Below the pieces are notes generated by a model. It saw nothing but the letters and a program-made list of their open reading frames with translations. It was not told the origin of the DNA and made no database searches. A program made the position numbers and the translations under genes. A stretch of 64,000 nucleotides of DNA from Bacteroidaceae bacterium (GTDB taxonomy: Bacteria; Bacteroidota; Bacteroidia; Bacteroidales; Bacteroidaceae), in contig JAGAQY010000012.1 of the NCBI GenBank assembly GCA_017622495.1, positions 1-64,000 of the forward strand, in the 5' to 3' direction. Positions 53,576 to 62,975 of the stretch are shown here, piece by piece (position 1 is the first letter of the stretch; each line of letters starts with the position of its first letter).

Positions 53576-56383
53576 CTCTACACCTACCATCGAAACCTCA
53601 ATCTCATTGCCCTGCTTGAGGAGTTTCTTTACAAACTTCTTCAGGTCGTCGGGAGTGATGCTGTTGAGGGTCTTCTCGTAGTCCTTGTAGCCATCGTAGC
53701 CGGTGAAGGCATAGTTATACATGAGGTTGCCCCAGTATGCGTTCTCCTTCTGGTTCTCGGTGTACTTCTTCAGCATATACTCGCGCACCTTGTCGAGGTT
53801 CTTCTGGTCGGGACCCTCCTCTGCATACTTGTTGAGCAGGTCGATAGCCATCTTGGTGAGGTGCTCGCGCTTGTCGGGATCGGTCTGGAACACGATTTGC
53901 ATCATAGCCCTCTCGTTGGGCATGTTGCTGATCTGACCTCTACAGCTTACGCCATAGGTGCCACCCTCCTTCTCGCGAATCTCCTCGGTGTACACGATGT
54001 CGAGGATCTGTGTAGTGAGGCTCATCATGAGATTGTTCTTGAGGTTATGCTTTGCCTTTCCGCTATATACTACGAGTACGGTAGCGGCAGGAGTAGCCAT
54101 CTGCTTCTCGAAGATGTTGGTGATCTCGCCCTTCTGGATGTCGAGCTTCACGTCCTTCACCTTTTCCTTCTTGCCGCCTGTGGGCAGACCGCCGATGTAC
54201 TTCTCGATGAGAGGCAGTGCGGTAGCCTCGTCGATGGCACCGGTGAAGATGAACACGAAGTCGGCTGCATTGGCGAAACGCTCCTTGTAGATCTCGAAGA
54301 TGCGCTTGTCGTCAATCTTCTCCACGTCGGCTGCCTTCATGTTGATGGCACGGGGGTGGTTGTTGTAGAGCACCTTGGTGATGGTGTCGCTCAATGCCGA
54401 TGAGGGATCCATCTCCTGGTTCTCGAGCATAGCCTTCATCTTGCCACGGTATGAGGCGAAGGCCTCATCGTCGAGACGGGGAGCGGTAAACTGCAGGTAG
54501 GTGAGCTGCATCAGTGTCTCAAAGTCCTTCGGAGTACTGTTACCGCTCATACCCTCTGTATACATGCTCACGAAGGGCGATACGCCAGCCTTCTTGCCGG
54601 CAAGCACCTTCTGCAGGTCGGTGCTGTTGAAGTTGCCGATACCGTTGTTGCTGATTACGTCGGCCACCTGTCCGAGGTTGATGGCCTCACTCTCGTCGTA
54701 CAGTGCCTGACCACCCTTGCTCACTACGCGCATCAATATCTGGTCGGCCTTGAAGTCGGTGCTCTTGAGGTATACGGTAGCGCCGTTCGAGAGGGTCAGC
54801 TGCTTGTAGCCATACTTGGCCTCCTTGGTCTTCACCACCTTGCCGCCTACGGGCTCTTCCGACATGAGGGGCTCGTCAGACACCTTGTCCACATAGGGAG
54901 CAATCTCTTCGGCAGCTACCTCGGTAAGCATAACGGCAATCTCCTCTTCGGTAGGATAGGTGACGCCCTCCTTCTCAGGCATCATGGCCATCACCACAAG
55001 GTTAGAGTCACTCATCAGCGACTGCACCACCTGATTGACAAACTCGACGGGCAGATTGGGAGCCAGCTGGTTCATGATGGCATATTCGTTCTCAATGCCG
55101 GGGATGGGCTCGTTGTCGATAAAGTGGCGCACATACTCCTTGCAGTAGCGCTGGCTCTTCACCTTGTCACGCTCGTTGTAGGCACTCTCCAGGTGGGTGA
55201 GGTACTCGGCACGTGCACGTGCATACTCCGACTCGGTGAAGCCGTGACGATGGGCACGCAACATCTCGCGATAGAGTATCGCTGTAGCCTCCTTCATGCC
55301 GCCCTCTTTGGGTACCACATAGCCGTTGATGGCCCCCTTGGTCTTGGCAAGGAAGTAGATGTCATCACCCACGAAGCCCTCTACGATGGGCACGTCGGCA
55401 TGCATGGTAAGTTCTTTCATGCGCTCGTTTATCATCTGGGTATACATGCTTGTGGCGTATTGGTACATGAGGTAGCTCAAGTCGCCCTTGGCCTCATCGG
55501 GGATAGCCTCGTGCTTGGCAAAGATGTATACGATACCATACTGCTGCTCCTTGTCCTTGGCCAGAGCGATGATAGGCTCCTTGTTGTCGGCCACGGGATA
55601 GTACACGCGCTCGGCAGGGTTCTCGGGCATGGTGAGGTCGGCAAAGATGCTCTTGATCTTGGCCTCCACCTCGTCAACGTTCACATCGCCCACCACGACG
55701 ATACCCTGCTGGTCGGGACGGTACCACTTCTCGTAGTAGTCGCGCAGCGCCTGGTAGGGGAAGTTGTCTACCACCTCCATGGTGCCGATAGGCATGCGGT
55801 GACCGTAGCGGTTGCCGCCGGGGTACAGTGTGGGGAGCAACTGCTCGAGCATACGCTGCTGAGCGTTGTTGCGTTGGCGCCACTCCTCATGGATTACGCC
55901 ACGCTCCTTGTCGATGTCGTCACCCTCGAGCAAGAGAGCGCCAGCCCAGTCGTGCAGGATCCACAGACATGAGTCGATGGCCCCAGCCACGCTCACGGGC
56001 ACATTGTCGATGTTGTACACCGTCTCGTCGATAGAGGTGTAGGCATTGAGGTCAGCACCGAACTTCACGCCGATGCCCTCGAGATACTTGATCACGCCGT
56101 TGCCGGGGAACTTCTCCGTACCGTTGAAGCACATGTGCTCCAGGAAGTGCGCCAATCCGCGCTGGTTGTCCTCCTCCAGCACCGAGCCCACCTTCTGTGC
56201 GATGTAAAAGTTGGCCTGTCCTTCGGGATAGTTGTTCTGACGGATGTAGTAGGTCAGTCCGTTGTCAAGTTTGCCCATGCGAACCTTCGGGTCCATGGGG
56301 ATGGGCGGCATCTGCTGGGCAAATGCCGTCACGGCACACACCACGAGCGTGGCCAATGCCATGAAATGTTTTCTTAGTTTCAT
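53573..56383 (-). CDS. M16 family zinc metallopeptidase (pitrilysin-like)
   Basis: The 936-residue protein has a signal peptide (MKLRKHFMALATLVVCAVTAFAQQ) and two M16 halves, together forming a chamber that degrades short peptides in the periplasm. The inverted zinc motif HxxEH appears as HFLEHMCFNGTEKFPGNG near residue 80, with the downstream Glu in the EERGVIHEE-like helix (KERGVIHEEWRQRNNAQ). The C-terminal half (from about 510) shows YKQLTLSNGATVYLKSTDFK and KEGGTYGVSCRGQISNMP, typical of the inactive second repeat. Length is normal for the two-repeat form. The promoter is within a repeat array (56473-56664). Confidence 0.93.
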   Translation of the reverse strand: MKLRKHFMALATLVVCAVTAFAQQMPPIPMDPKVRMGKLDNGLTYYIRQNNYPEGQANFYIAQKVGSVLEEDNQRGLAHFLEHMCFNGTEKFPGNGVIKYLEGIGVKFGADLNAYTSIDETVYNIDNVPVSVAGAIDSCLWILHDWAGALLLEGDDIDKERGVIHEEWRQRNNAQQRMLEQLLPTLYPGGNRYGHRMPIGTMEVVDNFPYQALRDYYEKWYRPDQQGIVVVGDVNVDEVEAKIKSIFADLTMPENPAERVYYPVADNKEPIIALAKDKEQQYGIVYIFAKHEAIPDEAKGDLSYLMYQYATSMYTQMINERMKELTMHADVPIVEGFVGDDIYFLAKTKGAINGYVVPKEGGMKEATAILYREMLRAHRHGFTESEYARARAEYLTHLESAYNERDKVKSQRYCKEYVRHFIDNEPIPGIENEYAIMNQLAPNLPVEFVNQVVQSLMSDSNLVVMAMMPEKEGVTYPTEEEIAVMLTEVAAEEIAPYVDKVSDEPLMSEEPVGGKVVKTKEAKYGYKQLTLSNGATVYLKSTDFKADQILMRVVSKGGQALYDESEAINLGQVADVISNNGIGNFNSTDLQKVLAGKKAGVSPFVSMYTEGMSGNSTPKDFETLMQLTYLQFTAPRLDDEAFASYRGKMKAMLENQEMDPSSALSDTITKVLYNNHPRAINMKAADVEKIDDKRIFEIYKERFANAADFVFIFTGAIDEATALPLIEKYIGGLPTGGKKEKVKDVKLDIQKGEITNIFEKQMATPAATVLVVYSGKAKHNLKNNLMMSLTTQILDIVYTEEIREKEGGTYGVSCRGQISNMPNERAMMQIVFQTDPDKREHLTKMAIDLLNKYAEEGPDQKNLDKVREYMLKKYTENQKENAYWGNLMYNYAFTGYDGYKDYEKTLNSITPDDLKKFVKKLLKQGNEIEVSMVGVE

Positions 56384-56472
56384 TGTTTTGTTGTTATTAA
56401 TAATGTATTATACAATGTGTCCTTTAGACGCAAAATCACCTTAAAAACTACGCGCATTACACTAAATTGCGA

Positions 56473-56504
56473 CAAAATTAGTGCAAGGTGAACGAAAAAG
56501 CAAG
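56473..56504 (-). promoter_or_regulatory. Promoter of the M16 protease gene (gene-proximal repeat copy)
   Basis: On the minus strand CTTG (56501-56504), exactly 20 bases and TAATTTTG (56473-56480) match the promoter consensus. The leader to the start codon at 56383 would be about 80 bases. Confidence 0.7.
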
Positions 56505-56690
56505 TTTACTTGCATTTTTCTGAGCCGCAGCCTAATTTCTATCGAGCAAAGCAAGATAAAATTAGTGCAAGGTAAACGAAAAAGCAAAGTTCTCGGATAT
56601 ACCAATTGCTAATGCATTCCGTGCATCTTCCTTACCCACAGCTTAATTTCATGTAGTGCAAAGCGAGACTAAATATCAGTGCATAATGCA
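56473..56690 (-). repeat. Promoter-bearing repeat array upstream of the M16 protease gene
   Basis: The minus strand carries at least two good copies and one decayed copy of the unit seen before ffh. The spacer GTGCAAGGTGAACGAAAAAG (plus-strand reading) is repeated as GTGCAAGGTAAACGAAAAAG at 56565-56584. The proximal -7 reads TAATTTTG (56473-56480), the next TAATTTTA (56557-56564). The period is 84 bp. The 383-bp gap 56384-56766 contains no gene. Confidence 0.75.
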
Positions 56691-56707
56691 TCAACTCCGT
56701 ATACACT

Positions 56708-56746
56708 AAAAATCCAGTCTAGGCAGAAAGCCCAGACTGGATTTTT
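56708..56746 (-). terminator. Terminator after the GH31 gene
   Basis: AAAAATCCAGTCT pairs with AGACTGGATTTTT around a loop; it lies about 20 bases past the minus-strand stop codon at 56767. Confidence 0.8.
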
Positions 56747-56766
56747 CTTTTATAGGCCTATTACCT

Positions 56767-59700
56767 CTACTCTATGGTATTCATCTTCTTGTCCACGAGG
56801 AGGGCATCCTGCATCTGCAGGTCGAGGTCGCCGCTCTTCAAAGCGATGAAAGTGATCTCAACAAGCGTGCCGGTACCACTGAGCACGGGCTTGTTGCCGG
56901 TGTTGACGAAGGTGGGATAGAGGGCCTTCACGCCATTCTTGTGCAGACGGTCGTAGGTGAGGTTGTCCATCTCGCGGGTGCCCACGGGAGAAGTCTTCAC
57001 ATACCTGAGCTGGGTGGCATCGTAGGGGATGGCCACGCTCCATGCGTTCACCTCATTGAGGCCGTCGCCACGGATGATGACCTTCACCTCCTCGCCCTCG
57101 CGCACGCTCTGGGGAGCCACGAGCTGGAGCTTGCCACCCAGTGTGCCCATGCCGTAGGTGTTCACGCCGCCCTGCATGGCTACGCCCACGGTGGCGATGT
57201 CGAAGGCATCGATGAGGCCGTTCTTGTTGATGTCGCCACCACTGATGTAGCCGTCGAAGTCGGAGTCGCCGGCACGCAAGCCGGTGTAGTTCATGTAGGA
57301 GGTGTAGTCGTCCTTGTCGACACGGCCGTCGTGGTTGATGTCGCCCTGCAGGATGGTCTCGGTGCCGGGTACCTTGAAGATGTACATCTCACGGCCCGAA
57401 CCGAAGTTGCCGCGGGCTGCAGTGACGTCGATCTTCACGTAGCGGGCGGGTACCTTCTCCTCGAAGTCGACAATCTTAACCGTGCCGTCGGGAGCCCAGT
57501 TGAAGGCTACGGGGGTGGTCCATGCCTTGCGGTCGGCACTGTAGGAGATGGTGCCCTGCAGGAGGGTACCGTTGCCACCGTCCTCGCGGGGGAGGTAGTG
57601 GAGCTTGTCGAGCTGGTTGATGCCGCCAAGGTCTATCTCCATGGTGAAGGGCACGGCACCGCCACCCCAGTCGGTGTGCCAAATGCTGGCCTCATCGTAG
57701 TCGAAGAACTTATTGACACCCTGTCCGGGCTGGTCCTTACAGGTGTTCTCGGCCTTGATGCCGGGGATGGCAAACTCGAGCGGGTTGGAGAGGGTCTGCA
57801 CCTTAGCCTCGGCCCACTGGGAGGCGCCATCGGCATTCACGGCACGCAGGCGGAAGGTGTAGTCGGTCTCGGCTTTGAGGTCCTCGAAGCGGAGCAGGCT
57901 GTCTCGGATGGTGGAGTAGAGCATGCCGCCGAACTCAATCTCGTAGTAGTCGGCCTCGGGCTGCAGTGTCCATGAGGGTGTGAGCGCATAGGGTTCGATG
58001 TGCTCTTCGGTGAAGGCGATGGCGGGAGCCGCGAGCTTGCCGGTCTTGCTGGCCAAGGGGTCGCCCTCCTCAAAGCGGTAGCCCTCTACGGTGACCTTGA
58101 CGGTGTTCTTAGTGACGTCGGTAGAGGCTACCTTCACCATCAGGCGGGGTGCACCGAAGATGTTCACGGCTGCCGCTGGGGTACCGTGAGTGGAGAACTT
58201 GTTGAGCGAGGGCATGGGCTCGTAGTAGAAGGCGTTGTCGGCATTGGCAAACTCCTCGGCCGAAGCCACGGCGCGGAGCTCTACCTTGCTGCCACCGACC
58301 TGTGCCGTCACCTTCTTGGGCGCAGCATTCATGTAGATGCGCATCTCGGTGCGCTTCTCGGGCACGAAGCCCTCAAACGAGCCTGTGGTGGGGGCTACGG
58401 TGATGGTGGCCTTGCCGCGCTTGGCGCTGCTGCTGACCTTGGTCTCCACGTACTCACCGAAGAGGTAGGCCTGTGTGCGGCCATCGTCGTCATACTCGGT
58501 GAAGTTGCTCTCGCCATAGGGGTATACATCGTAGATACGCAGGGTGGGGTCTATCTCGTTGACATTGTTGTGAGGATGGGTGAGGGGCACGATGGCACCG
58601 GCTTTCACGAAGAGAGGCTGCTTCCACAGGGGTGCGTCGTAGCTATTGATGATGCGTCCGCCCGTGTAGTGCTCGCCGCTGAAGTAATCGACCCACTGAC
58701 CCTCGGGGAGGTAAATGCCGTGACGCACGTCGTTGCCCTCGGCATCGGCTGCGGTGTTCTGATAGATGGGCGCCACGAGATACCAGGGACCAAACATATA
58801 CTGATATTGGGTAGCCTTGCCCAGAGTGTAGTCGTTCTCGGTGTCGAGGAACATGGCACGCACCATGGGCAAGCCGAAGACGGCCTCGCGGGCGATGCTA
58901 TAGGTGTAGGGGGTGAGGATGGACTTCCACTTCAGGTATGAGCGGTTAATGCTGGTGGCGGGCTCGCCCAAGGCGTGAGGGTACTTCTCGTTGGAGCCCC
59001 AGCCGTCCATGTTGAGCAGCATGGGTGAGAAGGTCTTCCACTCATAGTCGCGCACGTTGACAGGCAGGTTACGTCCGCCGAAGATACCGTCCATGTCGGA
59101 CGATACGTTGGGCTGTCCTGAGAGGCCCGAACCGAGGTAGGTGGGGATATGGAAGCGGATGTACTCCCAGTTGCCGCCCGTCTGGTCACCACTCCACAGA
59201 CCAGCATAGCGCTGTGTGCCTGCCCAGCCATCGAGCGTGATGATGAAGGGACGTGCATTGTCGCCATACTCGGGCATCACTTTGGCTACGTCGGCCACAC
59301 CATTGAGGCCAAACGAGTAGCCGGGGCCTACCCAAGCCACGTCGGTCTTGAGGATACGTACACCGGCATCGCGCACCTCACGGATGATGTCGCGCTGCAA
59401 CAGGGCCTCGACACCCTCCTTAGGGTAGAGGCTCGACTGTGTCCACAAGCCTAGCTCCACACCATGCTGGCGGGCATACTCGCCAAACTGGCGCAGGTTC
59501 TCCACGTTGCCCTCCAAGGTTCCTGTCTGTCCGTAGCCGGCACCGTAGCCGTCATTGGGGAGAATCCATCCGAGGGGCATGTCGTAGGCTGCATAGCGGT
59601 CGATTACGGCGCGGGCCGAGAACTGGTAGCTGCTGTTCGTGGGCACGCGCACCTCGCCGCCTCCACCTACGGAGCCTGCCATGGCTACCGAGCCGTCTAC

Positions 59701-60636
59701 CTTCTCGCCATTGAGGGTCTCTCTGATGCCGCCATTGTTCTTCTGGCTCTCGCGGTAGCGCTTGCCATCCTCGAAGGGCACGCCGCCTTCGGGGGTCTCA
59801 ATCCAATAGTCGCGGTTATAGGCGTTGAGGTGGCCTTCGTAGAAACCAAACTTGGGCAGTAACACGGGATTGCCAGTGAGCTGGTAGAAGTCGCCCAGTA
59901 GAGCCACGGGACCCTCGTCGACCATCACGAAGAGGTCGAGGTAGTCGCCATCGTGCTGCATCTTCACGGTGCCGTCGGCCCCGGAGTTGAAGTCATACTG
60001 GCCTTTCTTGAAGGTGTACCACATCACGCCGTAACCACCGGTAGACCAGTAGAAGGGTGTGGGTGAGGTGACGCCGCCGTCGACCCAGTTGTTGGAGTTC
60101 ACGATCTGTATCACCTTGCCGGTGTGTGAGAAGCGTCCGTTCTGCATGCCGCCGCCGTAGAAATACTCGTCCTCGGCTGCCTTCACGGTCATCGCGGCCA
60201 CGCCCTCCTTAATGGTGGCGGGGGTGGTTTCCTCGAATACTACGCGTTTCGTGGCGCGGTCGGTGACGCTCATCAGGCCCGTCGCCTTGTCCACCACCAC
60301 CTTGATGCGGGGTGTGGTCACCACGGTCTTGCCGGCACGCTCCTTCACGGTGAGGCGTGTGACGTCGCGGCGTGGGTTATCAACGAGGATCTGTGCATGG
60401 GGCGTAGCCACGGGGTCGCGCATCTCGCCACCCTGCGGGTCCTGGAACACACGGACGATGTCGTCGCCATAGAAGTCGAGCACACGACAGGTGCTGTCGG
60501 GCATGGTCACCTCTACAGTGGTACCGTCCACTTTCGCTCCTCCCATGCCATCGCACTGGGCAAATGCCAGAAGAGTCACTGCAGCCAAAGCCAATCTAGT
60601 GGATACTTGGGCAAATCGGTTCAATAGTTTATTCAT
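56767..60636 (-). CDS. GH31 glycosidase with F5/8-type, dockerin and cohesin-like modules
   Basis: The start at 60636 (MNKLLNRFAQVSTRLALAAV) gives a signal peptide and a 1289-residue protein. The GH31 barrel has the nucleophile Asp432 (RILKTDVAWVGPG) and probable acid/base Asp484 (LWSGDQTGGNW). C-terminal beta domains (about 640-870) precede a fibronectin-like domain (about 880-975) and an F5/8 type C carbohydrate-binding-like domain (about 985-1090). A dockerin type I pair of calcium loops follows (about 1095-1160: GDINHDGRVDKDD and GDINKNGLIDAFD). A cohesin-like beta domain ends the protein (about 1165-1289). Alpha-glucosidase or xylosidase action is likely; the exact substrate is open. Confidence 0.87.
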   Translation of the reverse strand: MNKLLNRFAQVSTRLALAAVTLLAFAQCDGMGGAKVDGTTVEVTMPDSTCRVLDFYGDDIVRVFQDPQGGEMRDPVATPHAQILVDNPRRDVTRLTVKERAGKTVVTTPRIKVVVDKATGLMSVTDRATKRVVFEETTPATIKEGVAAMTVKAAEDEYFYGGGMQNGRFSHTGKVIQIVNSNNWVDGGVTSPTPFYWSTGGYGVMWYTFKKGQYDFNSGADGTVKMQHDGDYLDLFVMVDEGPVALLGDFYQLTGNPVLLPKFGFYEGHLNAYNRDYWIETPEGGVPFEDGKRYRESQKNNGGIRETLNGEKVDGSVAMAGSVGGGGEVRVPTNSSYQFSARAVIDRYAAYDMPLGWILPNDGYGAGYGQTGTLEGNVENLRQFGEYARQHGVELGLWTQSSLYPKEGVEALLQRDIIREVRDAGVRILKTDVAWVGPGYSFGLNGVADVAKVMPEYGDNARPFIITLDGWAGTQRYAGLWSGDQTGGNWEYIRFHIPTYLGSGLSGQPNVSSDMDGIFGGRNLPVNVRDYEWKTFSPMLLNMDGWGSNEKYPHALGEPATSINRSYLKWKSILTPYTYSIAREAVFGLPMVRAMFLDTENDYTLGKATQYQYMFGPWYLVAPIYQNTAADAEGNDVRHGIYLPEGQWVDYFSGEHYTGGRIINSYDAPLWKQPLFVKAGAIVPLTHPHNNVNEIDPTLRIYDVYPYGESNFTEYDDDGRTQAYLFGEYVETKVSSSAKRGKATITVAPTTGSFEGFVPEKRTEMRIYMNAAPKKVTAQVGGSKVELRAVASAEEFANADNAFYYEPMPSLNKFSTHGTPAAAVNIFGAPRLMVKVASTDVTKNTVKVTVEGYRFEEGDPLASKTGKLAAPAIAFTEEHIEPYALTPSWTLQPEADYYEIEFGGMLYSTIRDSLLRFEDLKAETDYTFRLRAVNADGASQWAEAKVQTLSNPLEFAIPGIKAENTCKDQPGQGVNKFFDYDEASIWHTDWGGGAVPFTMEIDLGGINQLDKLHYLPREDGGNGTLLQGTISYSADRKAWTTPVAFNWAPDGTVKIVDFEEKVPARYVKIDVTAARGNFGSGREMYIFKVPGTETILQGDINHDGRVDKDDYTSYMNYTGLRAGDSDFDGYISGGDINKNGLIDAFDIATVGVAMQGGVNTYGMGTLGGKLQLVAPQSVREGEEVKVIIRGDGLNEVNAWSVAIPYDATQLRYVKTSPVGTREMDNLTYDRLHKNGVKALYPTFVNTGNKPVLSGTGTLVEITFIALKSGDLDLQMQDALLVDKKMNTIE

Positions 60637-60674
60637 CGTTATTAGATTTTGTATATAATAATCCTTGTGGCATA

Positions 60675-61604
60675 TCACTCTGCCAAGAACTTCTCTACCT
60701 CGAGGGCAGCCTTGCATCCACTGCCTGCAGCTACGATGGCTTGACGGTAACGGGAATCGGCCACATCGCCAGCAGCATATACACCGGGCACGTTGGTGGC
60801 GGGAGAAGCACCTTGAGTGAGGATGTAGCCCGTCTCGTCGGTGTCGAGATACTCGCGGAAGATCTCGGAGTTGGGGTTATGGCCGATAGCGAGGAAGAGT
60901 CCGTCGATGGCAATGTCGTAGTGCTGCTCGTCGACTTCGCCCTTGCGCTTCACAACGTGAGCTCCCTCAACGCCGTTGTCACCGAAAAGGCCGGTGACAT
61001 TGTGTTCGAAGAGAACCTCGATCTTGGGATTCTGCATGACGCGGTCCTGCATGATTTGGCTGGCGCGAAGGTAGTTCTTGCGCACGATGAGGTATACCTT
61101 GCTGGCGAGTCCGGCGAGGTAGCTGGCCTCCTCACAGGCAGTGTCGCCACCGCCCACTACGGCTACCACCTTCTTACGATAAAAGAAACCGTCGCAGGTG
61201 GCACAGGCACTCACGCCCATACCGGCATATTTCTTCTCGTCCTCAAGTCCGAGGTACTTGGCCGATGCGCCTGTGGCTATGATGATGGTCTCAGCCTCAA
61301 TTTCAGTGCCGTCGTCAACGGTAACGTGGAAGGGGCGCTGCGAGAGGTCGGCCTTGGTGATGATGCCGCTGCGCATGTCGGCACCGAAGCGCTCGGCCTG
61401 CAGGCGAAGGTCGTCCATCATCTCGGGGCCGCTGATGCCCTGGGGATAACCGGGGAAGTTCTCAATCTCAGTGGTGGTGGTAAGCTGTCCACCAGGCTGC
61501 AATCCTTCGTAGAGGATGGTGGGAATGTTTGCTCTACCGGTATAGATGGCCGCTGTATATCCTGCAGGGCCTGAGCCAATGATAAGGCATTTTGTTTTTT
61601 CCAT
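60675..61604 (-). CDS. trxB: Thioredoxin-disulfide reductase
   Basis: The 309-residue flavoprotein transfers electrons from NADPH to thioredoxin in the cytoplasm. It has the FAD motif IIGSGPAGYTAAIY at the N-terminus, GLQPGGQLTTTTEIENFPGY, the redox-active pair CATC (in VSACATCDGFFYRKK), the NADPH-binding motif VVGGGDTACEEASYL and the C-terminal FAD region YAAGDVADSRYRQAIVAAGS. All catalytic elements are present and the length is normal. The GH31 gene starts 38 bases downstream on the same strand; the functional link between the two is not obvious. Confidence 0.97.
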   Translation of the reverse strand: MEKTKCLIIGSGPAGYTAAIYTGRANIPTILYEGLQPGGQLTTTTEIENFPGYPQGISGPEMMDDLRLQAERFGADMRSGIITKADLSQRPFHVTVDDGTEIEAETIIIATGASAKYLGLEDEKKYAGMGVSACATCDGFFYRKKVVAVVGGGDTACEEASYLAGLASKVYLIVRKNYLRASQIMQDRVMQNPKIEVLFEHNVTGLFGDNGVEGAHVVKRKGEVDEQHYDIAIDGLFLAIGHNPNSEIFREYLDTDETGYILTQGASPATNVPGVYAAGDVADSRYRQAIVAAGSGCKAALEVEKFLAE

Positions 61605-61838
61605 AATGTTTTGTTTTTATATGTTTTTGAATTACGTATTCTTTTATTGCACGCGGATGACGCTGTTAATTAATATTATAGCTGCTGTTATCTTTCCTCT
61701 TTGACTTCAGTCCTACGGGCGTCGACCTTCGATTCATCTTTCAACTTCAATCGTTCCACGTTCATCGTTAAACGTTAACTGCTGCTTAGCAGTTTTTAAC
61801 CAGCTACCCTGCCGCGATTGACCGCGGCCTGTTGCAGC
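61605..61838. other. Intergenic region between porD and trxB with a hairpin
   Basis: No gene is seen. A perfect stem AACTGCT/AGCAGTT with loop GCTT (61777-61794) is followed by T residues. Micro-repeat-like sequence (TTTCAACTTCAATCGTTCC, CATCGTTAAACGTTAACTG) precedes it; the latter shares the GTTAAACGTT motif with 32171-32342. Confidence 0.5.
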
Positions 61839-62753
61839 CTAATTGTCCATTATCTTATCCCAATCTGTGGTAAGTGAAGGGTTGACAAGGCAGAGTATAC
61901 GGTTGACCTCTTCTTTTTCTTTTGAGGTGCCTTTGCTGTATACATTAATGAGTTCGTCTTTCTTGATCTCGGTGAAGAGCTGTGGCAACACCGACATGGG
62001 CTTATCTTGCTTACACTTCTCGAGCAGAGCAAGCGAGGTAGTAATGTTGCTTCGCCCGCGTTCGGCATTCTGCGCCATCTCATCCAACCCTTTGCGGTGA
62101 TAGTCATAGAGGAGTTGCCGGTAGGGGTCCATGGCACCGTTCATATAGTCGTTGACGAGAGCATGGCGGTTCTTGCTGTCACCAAAGGCTTTCCATCCAT
62201 CCTCGCCTATCATCTGGGCATTGTTGACCACGTTTTCGGCCTTATTGAGCACGTCAGTGCCACCCTTGGGAGCAAAGGTATCCATATCGAGTCCTATGAT
62301 GAGGTAGGCATAGTATGCGAGCACAGCAGTGAGATTGTTGTCAATGATTTCGTCGGAGAACTCCAGTTTATCGTGCTCTATATAGTTGAAGTCTACGGCA
62401 TTGTCATTGAAGTTAAAGACAGTGGTATTGTACGACGCGTTGTATACGGGGCGGCTGGCCTGTACCATAAGGTTGCAGGCAAAGCGACCATCGTCGCTGT
62501 ATTCATTGACGATGAGGTTGAAACTGCAGGCAATCTTCTCGCGAGTGGCGTACTGTGCATTACTCCACTTGCGCGAATTGAGAAACTCTGTGATGGCCTC
62601 TTGCAAGGTGGTAAACACAGAGTTGTTGGTGCCCTGTATCTTCGAGTGGTTGACTACCACTTTGGCCTCTAGTTCCTGTGCGGTGGCTTGCTGTGACAAC
62701 AACCCGACGAGGGCTATTACCAATGTTACGATGTATCGTATAGTCATCTTCAT
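61839..62753 (-). CDS. porD: DUF4835 family protein, PorD-like type IX secretion component
   Basis: The start is placed at 62753 (MKMTIRYIVTLVIALVGLLS); other ATGs two codons either side are possible, and longer in-frame extensions run through the 85-bp promoter repeats. The product of about 304 residues has a signal peptide ending near QQATAQ. The mature start ELEAKVVVNHSKIQGTNNSV and the stretch KLEFSDEIIDNNLTAVLAYY match DUF4835/PorD proteins, which are linked to the type IX secretion system. Its exact role in secretion is not settled. A -7 box TATCTTTG lies at 62777-62784 on the minus strand. Confidence 0.82.
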   Translation of the reverse strand: MKMTIRYIVTLVIALVGLLSQQATAQELEAKVVVNHSKIQGTNNSVFTTLQEAITEFLNSRKWSNAQYATREKIACSFNLIVNEYSDDGRFACNLMVQASRPVYNASYNTTVFNFNDNAVDFNYIEHDKLEFSDEIIDNNLTAVLAYYAYLIIGLDMDTFAPKGGTDVLNKAENVVNNAQMIGEDGWKAFGDSKNRHALVNDYMNGAMDPYRQLLYDYHRKGLDEMAQNAERGRSNITTSLALLEKCKQDKPMSVLPQLFTEIKKDELINVYSKGTSKEKEEVNRILCLVNPSLTTDWDKIMDN

Positions 62754-62776
62754 GCGCATACTACTGTTTGATAGGG

Positions 62777-62960
62777 CAAAGATACGAATAAACGAGCGAG
62801 AAATATCAAGCTTGCTTGAATATTTTTCACAGCGAGTGAAAGTATCTTCTTGGCGGAGCCATAAAGATACGAATAAACGAGCGAGAAATATCAAGCTTGC
62901 TTGAATATTTTTCACAGCGAGTGAAAGTATCTTCTTGGCGGAGCCATAAAGATACGAATA
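62777..62960 (-). repeat. 85-bp tandem repeat carrying the porD promoter
   Basis: Two near-identical 85-bp units (62781-62865 and 62866-62950) and the first bases of a third lie upstream of porD. On the minus strand the -7-like octamer reads TATCTTTG next to the gene (62777-62784), but TATCTTTA in the more distant copies (62862-62869 and 62947-62954). Each unit contains an imperfect palindrome around CAAGCTTGCTTG and a TTTCAC/GTGAAA hairpin. The overall design resembles the arrays before ffh and the M16 gene, although the sequence differs. Confidence 0.75.
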
Positions 62961-62975
62961 ATAATCCCAGCAAAT

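Noticed and set aside
56941..57975. A 344-codon open frame on the plus strand opposite the GH31 gene
   Set aside because: It mirrors the codon structure of the minus-strand gene, is rich in Val, Gly and His runs and shows no family motif. Similar long antisense frames lie opposite ffh (45143-46372), the double GH13 gene (35290-36423) and the M16 gene (53477-54403, 55124-55972).
62747..62915. Longer N-terminus for the PorD-like protein
   Set aside because: The extra residues translate the 85-bp repeat and the promoter; the signal peptide begins at MKMTIRY.
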